64,000 bases of DNA. It comes from Rhyacophila brunnea (taxonomy: Eukaryota; Arthropoda; Insecta; Trichoptera; Rhyacophilidae). Shown here one piece after another: positions 1-12,094 of this stretch. The notes under the pieces were generated by a model that saw only the letters and a program-made list of their open reading frames with translations, made no database searches and was not told the DNA's origin. Position numbers and translations under genes: made by a program. The stretch spans positions 124,001-188,000 of the forward strand of contig JAGYXB010000036.1 of assembly GCA_022495005.1 (NCBI GenBank), given 5' to 3'. Each line of letters begins with the position of its first letter. Within the stretch, counting starts at the first letter, position 1.

Positions 1-401
1 AGATAAATGATAAACAGTGCCTTCTTAAATAGTAATTCTGCAGTGATTAAAATAGTAATTTCATAATATATATGCATCTCCAAAACGTATTATTTATATT
101 ACTGAATTTATTTGCTATATTATTATTGATTCACAGTTTTAATTACTTAAATATTTGTAAAAAATCTCCGGTAAAATTCGCAGATAATATCGAAAACACT
201 AAGTACCGAAAAAAACACACTGACTTGTGTAACTACATACACTACACTACATAATATCAAAACTATCCCACTATTATAATAATACTAAAATTGGTGTTGA
301 GTGCTACATTTTTCCGAAAATAATTTACCATTTCTAATACAACGCTGCATTTAGATATTAGCTAAACCTTACAATGCTATATATTGCCGAAAGTAAGATA
401 T

Positions 402-927
402 AGAGTTGGGTTTTGTGAATTTCCCGGCGGGAATTCTCGAGAAATTTTTGAGATGTTCCATCCCGTATATCGAGAATTGAAATTTTTAACATTTCGGGAT
501 TTCTTTATCATCAAATATTAATTGAAAAAAAAACGATTTTCTATATGAAAAAAGTGGACAGAAAAAACAAACCGTTCAAAGACTGATTGGGGCATTTAAC
601 ACAATTAAGCCAGCGTCAAATCAGGGAATTTTGTGTCTTAAAATCGTACCTGATTGTCAGACGCAGCGATTGATAGTCTGTGTTTTTTGAAATTCTATTT
701 TAATAAGTAATGTTTTGAATTATTTTTGTTTTCCTACTTCTATTTTGTTTGTCTTCTTACATAAATAAAAAAAAATCATATTTTTTTGGAATTTTCCTGT
801 TTTTACACCGAATTTAGTATTTTTACAGTTTTTTTTAAATATCCAGATTTCTCGAGAATTTTTGAGAATTCTTTTCTGGAAATCCCGAATCTCGAAATTG
901 AGATTTTCTCGGGAAATACCCAACTCT
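402..927. mobile_element. hAT-like non-autonomous element with AGAGTTGGGT terminal repeats
   Basis: The ends are inverted: AGAGTTGGGT at 402 and ACCCAACTCT ending at 927. Subterminal inverted copies of TCTCGAGAA-type sequence lie inside both ends (near 436 and 852). The 526-bp interior has no transposase. Flanking 8-mers (TAAGATAT and AAGTATAT) are only partly alike, so the target duplication is eroded. The CpG-bearing ends and TIR style fit hAT MITEs. Confidence 0.6.
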
Positions 928-3900
928 AAGTATATACACCTAATTATTACGTAAACAGTAAAAAATTAACTCTAATGTCAAAATTGTTTTGTTATGTACA
1001 AGTTTTCACTAATATGTAAGCGCAGCTTATATTTATTATTTTTTTTGTTGTTATATCATTTTTTCCACTCTGTAATCCATCACCTTATTCAATGAGCCAA
1101 TCGTACAAAATATAGATAATCATATAACAAATTCGATACTGTTATTAGGATAGAAAATTCTTAATAATTGTTTTTAAGTACTATATTTAAGAGGATCTAT
1201 CAAATTTATTACATAATTATCTATTTATGATATAATAGTAAATTAATTACAACAAAATAGCACCCCGATTCGAAATATCTAATACAAAAAACATATTTTT
1301 CCGAATTTAAAATATTTATTTCGTATATTACATATTATTAAGTGTCTAAAAAAACTTACGAAATGAATTTTTTTTAATCAAATTGATGGCATCTATTAAT
1401 TTATTAAAACATCAAATAAAATTACGTACTTAATAAAAATAGATAACTAATCTTTAACAACTGTTGAAAATAATATAGATTCTTATTATGGTTTCTTTAA
1501 CTTGCATTATCCATAATATGTAAGCGAAAGCGATAATGTATGTACAAAAAATGTCAAGAACACAATTTATATTTTGTGTCTTGAATAAAAATCCCTTTTC
1601 AGTACAAATTTTATATTTCAACATTGCATAAAAATAATGTGTAAAAAGCTGAAATAAAACAGTTCATTAGACATTCAAAATTGATAAAAATCTTCATGAA
1701 AAATATTTTATTCTTGATGTAATAGAATGCTGTATAAATATAATAAATATAAGTACATAAATAATAATATAATATATATTATATACAAACTATAAAACCT
1801 GTAATAAAATAGTAAATAATTATTAAATAATAATACATAATTATATTTTATGTTTACCAGGTTCGTATTTTACTGAAAAACCTAGTATGATTTTTTTAAA
1901 ATTAAACTCTAATCACTATTATAAAAATACAATAAACATAATATTATTAATTATAGAGTAATGAAAGTCCCATAATAAAAATGTAAATACGCCCTCGTAC
2001 GCAGTACAGTTGCATTGTGGTTTAATCAAAACAACAACACCAAAAAATAATTAAAAAAGCTTAAAAAGTTAATGAAACACGAAACTTCGTATACAATATT
2101 TGAGGTTATATATCCTTTTTTTTGGCGGCAACGTGTACAAAATGGCGGCTGGGGCATACGCCTAAGCAGGTCAAGGTTATCTCACACAGCCTTAAGCAGT
2201 TTTTGATTTTTTTCAAATTTAAATCAGCCAATTTTATGAGATTTAAAAAAATAGTGTTTAATTGTGACGAAACTAAAATTATTTTGAATGCTGAACAATA
2301 AAATAAATGTTGGGGAGGGGATGTTGACATTGACAACAAAAAGTGAGAAGCGATTTTTAAAAAGCGGCAAGCAAAAGCATTGGTTGGGTTTCGACATATT
2401 TACTTTTCTTTTTTTTTGATTGGGGTTGTGTATTCATTTATTGCAACCAGTTTACTTTCCCTATATAAATTAATATTTTCCCCCTTTAATTAGGGTTAAT
2501 AATTAAATAAAACCAGTCGAGATTGTATTATTATTTTTATTATAATTTAGGATTAAGAAGTATGTTTTTGATATCATATAAAAATGATTAACGTGAGCAT
2601 GATTATGACCAATAAATACACATGTGTCTAAATAGTTTTATTGGTATACCCAATAGAAAAGAATATTTTATTTTGATGATGTATAAAAAAACTGTGTAAA
2701 TAAAAAAGTAACGAAAAAAGCCGCTTCCAAACTAATACATATTAAATTAAATTAAATTAAATTATTGTTTTGTTCTTTAAGTCAACTGGTTGCTTTGTAA
2801 GTAATTTTGAAAGTTATAATATATTACATTTATTGTATTTTATCCATGATTCAAACAAAAAAAATATTTAAAAAAAATTAAATGTATAATTTATAATATT
2901 ATCATATAAGTATATATATCAAAATATTGTTTAATTAAATAAATATGGTTAGCATATAAAATACGAATAAAATATTTTTCATGTTTCAATTTATCAGAAT
3001 CAAATTGGCTGCCTGTTTATTTGTAATTTATTTCAAAAAAATATATATACCCGCTTGCGACCAACTTCGTATTGGATGATCAAGGACGTTTGTCTTCAAG
3101 GACTACCCAAGGTCAAACGCCGTATGACAAAATTGGGTCAAGGTCGCGTTTTAAAAATACAATTTCAAACCTGTTGACGTCGTTGTTATGCTAAACATTT
3201 AATCCCTATTTTGCTCTAATATACGCTCTCTAATTATATTCTAATTTAATTTTTTCTATGCACATAGATTAATTACCCAGTTAGAAATTTCTACATTAAA
3301 TATAGTACAAAGAAAATGTTATTTACTATGAAAGAAGAAGAAAAGAAAGTTGATATTATACAAGAATTGTAATGTTTGTATAAATAGTGTTTTATGTGTT
3401 TTGTATTTATAACTCTCATATAAATGTAATGATAGAACGATTTTTCGAAATAGCTTAACACCCTATATAATATAAGAATTTTAATTGCCAAAAACGCTTT
3501 AATTAAAAAAAAAACTGATGTCAAATTCGTTAGCAAAGAAATTAATACATATTTTTATAAATTAAAAAAAAAATACTCTCAAAACTACATAATATTGTGA
3601 AGTTATCCAATTATGAGCGGGATTTAAATTTAATACCTATTGATAATTTAACATTTTTTCATAATAAATCTGAATAATCCATACTTATAATAAATAATTT
3701 ACATTATTTTTTTCGAAAGTTTTGTTTTCTAACCTAATTTTTATATGAAGATAGATTTTTTGTTCATTTTATACTCTTACCAGGAACAGTTTTCATGGGT
3801 GACAAAGAGTGGAGGTAGACATACGTGTAGGTACATACTGCACATTTAACTTTGTGAGTCATACTTATATGTTTTCATCGAACTAAGAATACAAATTGCA

Positions 3901-5090
3901 GATGGTGTTGGTTAGTTTTTAAAATTTAATTTAACCCTGCCTAAGCCAAACAACAATAGATGAAAGATAAGAAATATTCTTATATTATATATAAAATATT
4001 TAAAATTATATATGATTCAATGGCAAGCTGACCAATATCATCCGCAATTTGTAATATTATTTCAATAAAAACAAATAAGTATGACTGACAGAGTTTAGTG
4101 TGCACTATTTTCGCCATTGGTCTTTAAATATTTTTCTCTCTCATGATTTTATTTTTTTCTTTTAAAAAGGGTATTGATCTATTGAAACGTCTATTTATTT
4201 GATTTTCAAAGTTGTGTTCTAATTTAGTTAAAGCTCCTTATTGTTCTGCTGTTGTATTTATAAAATTATTCTAATCTTTTAGTGTCGTATAAAATGTAAA
4301 CATTTAAAAGTGTGTATTGATTGTTTTCGTGTGTAATGTTTAGAGGAATAGGTTAAAACATAGCTTTGCTCTGCGTCTAACTACATCACAATATAGCAAA
4401 CAAAAAAACATTACAAATTTATTTAAAAATATGACATAGAATGAAAAACTATTTTATATATTATTATCAAAAAAAAAATGAAAGGAAAGTGTGAGAGTGC
4501 AAATGATAATAAAACTATGTGATTGCATTTCCATATACGTAAGATTACAACACAACATAATCTAGTAACACGAAAAGTTATTTCTAACACTTGTGCAAAA
4601 TATAATAACAATGTAAAACTGTATGAAATCAAAAAAAAATCAAGATCCAAGTCTATTTAAAAAAAATCAAGTCGATTTTTTTCTTCAAGGTCAATCCAAA
4701 TGTGAGTTCTATTTTAAAGAAAATGAAATCAACACCACTTGTCAACAGGTTAAAAATTCTACATGCAAAAAGGAGTGTCAAAAATAACACACTTTTCAAA
4801 AATATATTATACAAGATTTCTTTTTAATTATAGACATCTGAAATCGGGGTGCGCTTATATAACAACTTATTACTAAAACATGATAAAAAATGTAAATTTT
4901 ATGTGTCCTAATTATAATTATTTTTTAAATATACCAATCAGTGGAAAATGTCAAGTTTTTTTTTATAAATACAAAATAAGATTTTACGGATAAAAATTTT
5001 AATATGTACCAAATTTATTACTTACGAATTGTTTAGTGGTTATTATATTTATAATATCATAATATCTTATTATTCCACTAGAATTAATAA
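928..5090. other. Non-coding, probably intron of the muscle gene
   Basis: AT-rich with homopolymer runs. A slightly GC-richer unique patch lies at 3050-3190 and another at 2100-2340. No Ig-type exon was found on the minus strand, so the next coding exon is probably outside the window or too small to see. Confidence 0.5.
2741..2764. repeat. (ATTAA)n short tandem repeat
   Basis: Nearly five perfect copies of the pentamer ATTAA. Confidence 0.9.
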
Positions 5091-5092
5091 TA

Positions 5093-5470
5093 TCGTCACC
5101 TCAATACTACAACTAGATAACTTGATTTTCACTGTTTTTGAGATTACTATTAAATATCATACAACATTTCCTTTTTAAGAAAACTAGGTAAGTCAAAAGT
5201 TAATGGGAACTGTATTAATTTTGTGTTTGAAAATATTAGATAACTTTAAAACCATAAATGCATTAAATAAATAAAATAATATATCTACAGTATTTTTTCA
5301 AATAATTGAATATTATGTAATTATTTCAAATTAGACAAGCACAATTTTCCATTTTTATTTTAAATAATAATAATTATAGCCTAGGTTTATGTTAATCAAG
5401 TAAAGTTTAAATTTCATTTTCCCAATAATGACCAAATCAGAGTTATCTAGTTGTATTATTGAGGTGACGA
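5093..5470. mobile_element. MITE, 32-bp terminal repeats, TA target duplication
   Basis: TCGTCACCTCAATA at 5093 mirrors the end at 5470. The arms continue through ACAACTAGATAACT with one mismatch over about 32 bp. A TA flanks both ends (5091-5092, 5471-5472). The 378-bp interior is AT-rich with no open frame. This fits a Tc1/mariner-derived MITE. Confidence 0.8.
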
Positions 5471-5472
5471 TA

Positions 5473-5687
5473 TACATCCAATAGTAGGATATTCAATATC
5501 TATGTAGTGTGGTGATAGATAGCCAGTAGAAGAATTCTTATATTATTTTTTCGATTAATTTATTATACTGTTTAAATAGGTAAACAATAGTTAAATAATT
5601 ATTTACTACTATTTCAGATGTTACACCATCCAGCTATATAATAAACGTAATATTAGGTTCTTTTGTATTTAAAAAAATAAGATCATT

Positions 5688-5723
<36 letters not shown>

Positions 5724-6703
5724 ATAATTAAATCATGGTATATTTCGTTCATGAATTATTGGAATTGAGTATTATTTAGGTACCCAACCCAAAATAAATA
5801 TTTTTCAATCGACTGATAGTTTTGTGTACTGGAGCATTGTCAACGTGTCATAAATATGCTTATTAGAATTTTTTTTATAAAAATCTTGGACCAAGTCGAG
5901 TTTGAACCAATATCTGTCGCATTCCAGGCAATATTTTACCAAATAAACTACCGAGCAATAATTAATTAAATAAAAGTTTTTTATCGGTTTAAAAAAACTT
6001 GACACTAACCACTACAGAATATATTTTTATTTAATTCTAAGATTAAGTTTAGACACTTCATCTAAGCTATGCTAGTATTCCAATACTACTGATTTTTATT
6101 AAATTATTACGAAAAATTATCTTTTATTTATTTCGGCGAGTTTAACGTAAATTTTATTCAAGCAAATAACACGGTTTTATTTAATATATATATAACACGG
6201 TTATCATCGGATAGTTTAATTTATTTTGCAATATTTAAAAAAATATATAAATAATATTTTATACCGTCAGCTTAATGCTTAGTGATTAATGGCTTTGAAA
6301 TTATCAAAAATGGAAACAAAATTATTAATCATAAATAGTTTCCATTTTTTTTGCTCAATACAATTTTTCTTCCTGTTGATTTTTTATGTATAATTTATTA
6401 TTAAGTATAATATACTAAGGTATATTTATATATATTTTTTATATATTCAAATACAACAATTCACGATATTTGCCGTTAAACTGACGTTATATAATGTTAT
6501 TTTAAATAAGCGAAACCGAATTTAAGTATACGCTCAATATATATTTATTGTGGAATACAAAAAAAATATTCATAATTTTTTATACATTAGATTTAAAAAA
6601 AAAAAAATAAAAAAAAAATCGAGGATTAATATTAAAAAAAAAAAAACTACTGTGTACAAGTGTCTAGTAAAAATAATATTGATAAAATGTGCAAGTTTCT
6701 TAC
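5473..6703. other. Non-coding, intron after coding exon 5
   Basis: Apart from the (AT)n tract and a small hairpin with AAAAATGGAAAC arms at 6307-6354, nothing is recognisable. Confidence 0.5.
5693..5721. repeat. (AT)n microsatellite
   Basis: About 14 uninterrupted AT units in the intron or region downstream of coding exon 5. Confidence 0.95.
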
Positions 6704-6845
6704 TATCGAAGTTCAGGCTGATAGTAGCGTTGCTTTCCCCTAGTTCGTTTTTTGCAGTCACCCTGTACTTGCCCGCGTCTTCCACTGTCACGTTGTTGAT
6801 TTCCAGGGACGCGTAGTAAGAGTGACCATCCTTGGACACTGACAC
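6704..6845 (-). CDS. bt: Projectin/twitchin-like, coding exon 5 (end of Ig domain 2)
   Basis: These 142 nt encode residues 167-213 and close Ig domain 2. They carry the ASLEINNVTVEDAGKYRV segment (178-195) and the final ATISLNF strand (206-212). The acceptor is CCTTTCAG before 6845; the donor is A/GTAAGA at 6704/6703, phase 1, the same phase as at the end of Ig domain 1. As in domain 1, the second Ig cysteine is replaced by valine. I could not find the next exon in bases 1-6700, so the following intron probably runs past the window start, leaving this gene partial (N-terminal 213 residues only). Confidence 0.85.
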
Positions 6846-6898
6846 CTGAAAGGAATTAAATATTTTTTGAAGATACTATTTAACGTACTACTACTAAC

Positions 6899-7801
6899 TA
6901 GGGATTGCAATACCGAATGAAAATATCAATACCGGTTTTAGGTATTTCTTATTGAATACCGGTATTTATTAAATATTAAAAAAACTGGAGTAGGTTCTTA
7001 TAAATAAATAAAGCTATTAAAATCTAAATAAAGCTATTAAAATCTTTTTAAAACATTATTTTATAGCAAATACTTACATACCTACATTTATTATGTTGAC
7101 ATTTAAAAATATGTATTGATCATAATTATTGTAGAACAAGTGACTTTTTATAAATAATTTGAATATATCGAGGGTATACTGACAGAAAGCATTAACTCAT
7201 TAAAACAAGTTCTGAGATAATCGCAAAAAGGACTTTAATTTTTTTTTCAAAGCGTTCTCCCAAGTAGATTTTTTATGATTTAAAAACATTTTTCTACATT
7301 ATAAAGACTAACTTATATGGCAAACTCAATATACGACATGTTACAAGTCCTGTATTTTGTATACGCAGAACGCATTAGGTCATTATCATGCTTTCTATCA
7401 GAATAAAAAAATAACAATATGATTTAATAATGTTTCTATTTTCTCACCATTATATCCTATGCCTTTGTGCGTTTTACCAGGACGTAGAGCGTAAAATTAT
7501 ATACATTTTTTCATTTAAAACAGAAAAACAGCAAAAACTGAGTTAATGCGTTCTACCCTCGATATTGATAATTTTAACTAAAGCCCTCAAAACTTCATCA
7601 AGTGCAAATAAGTCCGGCTGCAGGAAAAGCTTCTTAAATTCAACGCTTGTACATCAATAATTTTATTATAGAATAAAATTTAACATTTTGTCACGGATGT
7701 TTTCTTTTTCGAATTAATATTATGATAATTCATCGCGACGGTATTTTGGTATTGATAAATACTGGAATACCGATTTTGAAATACCGGTATTGCAATCCCT
7801 A
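6899..7801. mobile_element. hAT-like non-autonomous element with exact 8-bp duplication
   Basis: Terminal repeats start TAGGGATTGCAATACCG and are mirrored at the right end. The target duplication CTACTAAC is exact (6891-6898 and 7802-7809). The 903-bp element sits in intron 4 of the muscle gene. The interior has no transposase, and a second MITE is nested at 7168-7562. Subterminal TACCGGTATT palindromes repeat near both ends. Confidence 0.9.
7168..7562. mobile_element. MITE nested in the hAT-like element, TA target duplication
   Basis: The ends are TCGAGGGTA at the left and its complement TACCCTCGA at the right. Inverted matches continue to GCATTAACTCA (near 7189) against TGAGTTAATGCG (near 7549). 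TA flanks both ends (7166-7167, 7563-7564). There is no coding capacity in 395 bp. It is therefore younger than the surrounding hAT-like element. Confidence 0.8.
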
Positions 7802-7825
7802 CTACTAACGTATTATTATGTACGT

Positions 7826-8066
7826 TCCCACGATGGCTGCGCGGCCTAAGCGTGGGCCTATAGCATCGTGGGTCCCAGGATTGAATCCTGGGTCTAGCAA
7901 GTATACATATTGTTTTTCAATTTGTGTACGAGTCAGAATATGGACCTAATAGGTTGAGCAAGTGGCTGACATCCATTTCTCGTAAAAACAAAATCTGTTA
8001 ATATAAACCTCCACACTGTAGAGGCCCATGTGATCCTATTAGGATCGGACATGGTCGAAAGAAGAA
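7826..8066 (+). repeat. tRNA-derived SINE, family S1, near full length
   Basis: The tRNA-like head begins CCCACGATGGCTGCG and carries a B-box-like GGATTGAATCC near 7880. A shared body follows (AATAGGTTGAGCAAGTGGC near 7948), then the tail ATCCTATTAGGATCGGAC, a palindromic motif typical of this family here. A second good copy lies at 63169-63388. It sits in intron 4 just after the hAT-like element. Confidence 0.8.
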
Positions 8067-8526
8067 AATTTGACGTAACAAAACATTCAAGAACAATATT
8101 ACATAATATTATATCAAAACGATTTTAGTTTTTGGACCGCCCCCAATGTTTTATCAACATTCAAGTGGAATTATTTTAAGCATATCATCTAATATTAGTA
8201 ATTTAAACATATATTTCCTCAAGAATTATGAGTAAACGGAAGAATAGTTTTGTCATTCGATGATTTTGGTCGTCTCATAAGTTTTTTTGACAGTTCGTTT
8301 TTACGAAAAATGGTTATTACCTAGATTGATGTCATGGATCTAAAAACGATAACACAATATGTATTTAATAGACGCTGGATTTGAACCCTCAACCCACTGT
8401 TTTAGAAATGATTCTGACACTAATTCATCGCGGTTTTTTTATTCAGTAGATCGATATTCGTATAAATCCCATATTTATGTATGCAAGTCCAGTAGAAAAT
8501 ATTTAATTAAATAAGCGCAGATATTC

Positions 8527-8745
8527 TACACACAAAGGCTGCTATCAGCGGCCTATCGATGATAGTTTATAATATTTATGTATTGAGGTATTATAATAGT
8601 TACAATAAGTCAGCCACCTAAGCTGTCAAAACTGTCTATCTCGCTCTAAAAGCACAACCAAAAGAGGTGCTGTTAAAACATATAACTTTTTGACAGTTCA
8701 GGCACTTACATATGATAATCTTCCCTCGATAGCAACCGCAGCACA
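8527..8745. mobile_element. Degenerate palindromic foldback MITE (GGCTGCTATC type)
   Basis: The left arm GGCTGCTATCAGCGGCCTAT and the right arm CTCGATAGCAACCGCAGC are inverted. The centre carries GAGGTGCTGTTAAAACATA, shared with the copies at 10159, 13080 and 29500. The arms are more diverged than in those copies. Confidence 0.55.
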
Positions 8746-8894
8746 TTTACAAAAAATAACTGTTTTTATAGAGACGTCATAACGAAAGAAAAAGTATCAA
8801 TACCTGATATAAAGTATCGGAGTATCAGTCAAAAAATATTGATACTTTTTTGATATCGTTATGTATTTATGATATTTTGAGAAGAATATTAATG

Positions 8895-9065
8895 TCCTTA
8901 ATTGTTCACCCGCCAAATTCAAGGCCAAGCGGTAACAATATGTTACGGTATATAGTCATAGTCCTGGGTCTCGTGTTCAAATGTCGAATCTGACAAATTC
9001 ACGTGTTGTTTTTTTTATTTTTGTGTTGGGATCCATAGCATGAACCCAATAGATTCAGTGAGTGC
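8895..9065 (+). repeat. Diverged tRNA-derived SINE
   Basis: The sequence has a degenerate tRNA-like head (CCAAGCGGTAAC with CCTGGGTCTCGTGTTC) followed by a body whose GAACCCAATAGATTCAGTGA matches the core of SINE family S1 (ACCTAATAGGTTGAGCAAG). It is an old copy or sister family in intron 4. Confidence 0.45.
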
Positions 9066-9309
9066 CCAACTTTAATTTATCATAAAGATACTTCTATATG
9101 AGGTGACTATATTCACATTGATTTATAGAACTAACGCAGTGAACATGTTTATGAATAATTCAAAATTTAAATGTATATGTTTTTATCAAAAATGATATAA
9201 AATCGAGCTTCAGCATTATGAAGTGTTGCCATACCAAGATTCCTGTGGATATTACTAATAGCTCAGTGTTGGTACACCTTGTAGGAAATAAATTTAGTTG
9301 TTGGTGTAC

Positions 9310-9472
9310 CTTATGTCTGGGTCCAGGGATAACTTGGGCGGCATTATGCCACCAGTTGACGTTCGGAGTTGGATCTGCTTCTATGCGACATTCGAAGATC
9401 AGCCTCTTGCCATCGTCTTCCTGCCTGATCGCTGGCTTCTTCGCGAAAGTCGGAGCACTGCCGTCGATTTGC
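9310..9472 (-). CDS. bt: Projectin/twitchin-like, coding exon 4 (first half of Ig domain 2)
   Basis: These 163 nt encode residues 113-166. After QIDG the second I-set domain begins with SAPTFAKKP (117-125). The QEDDGKRLIFEC strand places the core cysteine at residue 140, and the paired tryptophans are at 152-153. The acceptor is TTTTACAG before 9472 and the donor is AAG/GTACAC at 9310/9309. It ends in phase 0. The intron between exons 3 and 4 is only 205 nt. The strong similarity of this half-domain to exon 1 shows ancient internal Ig duplication, as expected for the family. Confidence 0.85.
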
Positions 9473-9677
9473 CTGTAAAATTAACAACAAGGTTAATTTT
9501 ATACATGTTTTATTACTATCTACTTGGGAGCAGATTGGTAAATAATAAAATTCCAAAAAGACTTTATTAAAGTAAATTTCAAGAAATTATTACCAGACTA
9601 CTAATAAAAAAACTTTGAGATAATTAATTATGTGTTACTTTTGGCGTAATTAAAAAATAACAAGACGTTATATTTAC

Positions 9678-9699
9678 CTCTGTTTTTCCTGGTCGGCAG
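9678..9699 (-). CDS. bt: Projectin/twitchin-like, 22-nt micro-exon 3 (inter-Ig linker)
   Basis: A micro-exon of only 22 nt encodes most of the linker between the two Ig domains (residues 105-112, PADQEKQR with split codons at both ends). It is bounded by a TTTTTCAG acceptor at 9701/9700 and GTAAAT at 9677. It is required to keep frame: one base left from exon 2 plus 22 nt leaves two bases, which match the phase of exon 4. Skipping it would join phase 1 to a phase-2 acceptor and break the frame. The polar, charged linker agrees with the spacer seen between the first Ig domains of insect projectins, by recall. Confidence 0.75.
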
Positions 9700-9799
9700 C
9701 TGAAAAATAAATAAAAATAATATGAATATAGATTTTTACATGTTTTTAACGCATGTTACAGTATATGCTTCATAACTTTGCACTCCGGCGCTAGGATGA

Positions 9800-9844
9800 A
9801 TAGGTGTAATATACTAGGTGTAATAATACTAGGTGTAATATATT
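9800..9844. repeat. Three short tandem copies of TAGGTGTAATAxxACT
   Basis: The unit TAGGTGTAATA is repeated three times at slightly varying spacing in intron 2, close to the acceptor of the 22-nt micro-exon. No function is evident. Confidence 0.7.
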
Positions 9845-10126
9845 CTAAAAACATTTGTTTTACATATATTATCTATTTATTTATTTATTACTAGATATAT
9901 TTATACAATTTAATATGATTAGATCTATTTTTATGCGAGGTAATCAAGCAAAGAGGCGTATCAGTGTAGTAAAAAGTGCAGAAAAATGCAAAGTTATAAA
10001 ACCTATACTTCTACAAATTAACTTTTAACTTAAAATTTAAACTCTCTTAAAGTTATAACCGTGAATCATTTGAGTTTTAATTGTATATTATAATAGCTAG
10101 GTACTATGTAATATATACATATATAT

Positions 10127-10660
10127 TTTTTTACCATATCCGATCCTAATAGGATCATTGGGTCTATTCTATACTTATCGACCGCTAAAGTGATAAAATG
10201 ATAAATATTATCAAACTTAGGGTAGGTTTGTATCAAAATATTAGCACTTATTGTAACAATTACACGAAGCTGGTTTTTATTGTTGCAATAAGTGCTATAT
10301 TTTAACAGCACCTATCTTGCTGCTGTTAAAATATCGCACTTATTGCAACAATAAAAACCAACTTCGTGTAATTGTTACAATACGTGCTAATATTTTGATA
10401 CAAACCTACCCTAAGTTTGATACTATTTATCACTTTAGTGTTCGATAAGTATAGAATAGACCCACAGATGGGCCTCTACAGGGTAGAGGTTTGTATTAAC
10501 AATTTTGTTTTTTACGAGAAATGGATATATTTATTGTCCACTAGCTCGACCTATTTAGTTCATACTCTGACTTATACACACGTTGAAAAACAATATGTGT
10601 ACTTACTAGACCCATGATTCTAACCTGGGACCCACAACGCTATATGCCGACGCCATTATA
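10127..10660 (-). repeat. SINE S1 copy interrupted by a palindromic element
   Basis: Minus-strand S1 tail sequence (CCGATCCTAATAGGATCAT, 10139-10157) is separated from the rest of the SINE (GGGCCTCTACAGGGTAG onward, ending at the tRNA-like head near 10655) by the foldback element at 10159-10464. The two SINE pieces are otherwise collinear with the full copies, so the palindrome inserted later. Confidence 0.75.
10159..10464. mobile_element. Near-perfect 306-bp palindromic (foldback) MITE
   Basis: The sequence reads almost identically on both strands. It runs from TGGGTCTATTCTATAC on the left, through CTTATTGTAACAATTACACGA and GCAATAAGTGCTATATTTTAACAG, to a short centre near 10311 and back out. 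It would form an arm of about 150 bp. There is no coding capacity. It sits within a SINE in intron 2. Confidence 0.85.
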
Positions 10661-10664
10661 GGTA

Positions 10665-12094
10665 TAGATATTTATTTATCAGTGTGTAATTTATTATAAT
10701 TAGGTATTATTTAAACATGATGATGTTGGTTCCATATTTATATGTAACTATATCATATTATTTGAATGAGTATTTAACGTAATAGTATAAAGAAATATTT
10801 TTCATAATCTCAAATATATATTACAGATATAAAACATGAATATTAACGGAGATATCGTTATTATCTTTATTTATTTTTTATTAATCCATATTTATTTTAA
10901 ATATAAGAGCTCAGTTAATAGTTCTTTTTACTATATTTAATATTAATTTCAACACTATTATAGTATTTGTGTTTTAATTATAGATTTCAGCTATTTCATT
11001 AGTTGACATATATAATAAAAAGTCACCAATTTTTTCTGTACATTCTCTCATTCAAAAATGAACTTTTAATATATGAATAGATACATTTTTTTAATAAATA
11101 CATAGCAATGGAATCCAAAAGACCAAGATAAATGTAAGAAGCTATATATGGAGACTTTCATTTGTCAATATATCGATCCAGGTATTGATTTAAGTAAATA
11201 TGTAACTTTGATAATGTTTATGTGATAAATCCATAAATATTCACGACAATAAGCTTAGTTGACATAAATTACTCGGATTATTGAAAACGGACGCAATTAT
11301 TTTATGTATACATAACAAGATTTCCGACAAATTTCTCGTATAAAAAATCCAGCAAGTATGCCAACTGATATTGAATGCTTAAAAAAATCAAGATATATTA
11401 TTTTAGTTACGAATACATGATATTCTAATACAAAAATATACTTTATTGACTTAATAAAAACGGCAGTTTTCTTCTTTTGAGATATTTGGACGCCCACTAC
11501 ACATTCCTGGGAAGAAGGAGACAATCAGCTTTCTAGCTCAGGCGATGTAACAAATCTAATTTTAACATTGTCCCAGTAGAAACTGCTTACTGACTTGACA
11601 GCTCGGTGAAAATTCTCCTAAGCACGTTAAGTAACGGGAATAGTAATTATTTTGTAAATACTATTTTTTATTACTTGGGTCTTACTATTTTTATTTAGGT
11701 TAAATATTCTACGTGAATATCTTAATTCTTAATTATTCTTAGATATTCTATGGTTTCAGTATATTATATGGTATTATTAAATTAGCTTGTCGTTGATAAA
11801 CGACATAATTTAATAATAATTAATACATATAAAGCTAAACTAAACTAGGTCTCATTATTTGGATGAATCAAAATGAAAAATTACTGATAGATTGTACAAT
11901 AATACACAGATCTAATTTAGATCCAATCAATATATTTTTAGATAAAATCAGTATTCAAAAATTTACATTAGAAAGCAAGTCAATGTTGTTGAATGGGTAC
12001 GATTAGATTAGATCAATGAAAACATCTTAATTTATTTATTATCTTTAAAAAAATATATATTTAAGACAATTTGATAGAATGTGTCTAATTTTTT
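10665..12094. other. Intron 2, unannotated AT-rich part
   Basis: No open frame longer than about 75 codons and no repeat seen. A slightly GC-richer patch lies at 11480-11640. Confidence 0.4.

Noticed and set aside
6550..6816. 88-codon plus-strand open frame over coding exon 5
   Set aside because: Its first half is a lysine-rich product of AT-rich DNA and its second half is antisense to the Ig exon.
9218..9570. Plus-strand open frames of 86-90 codons and a minus frame of 70 codons over exon 4
   Set aside because: They are shadows of the real minus-strand Ig exon read in other frames or strand; only the 9472-9310 frame joins the flanking exons with correct phase and shows Ig motifs.
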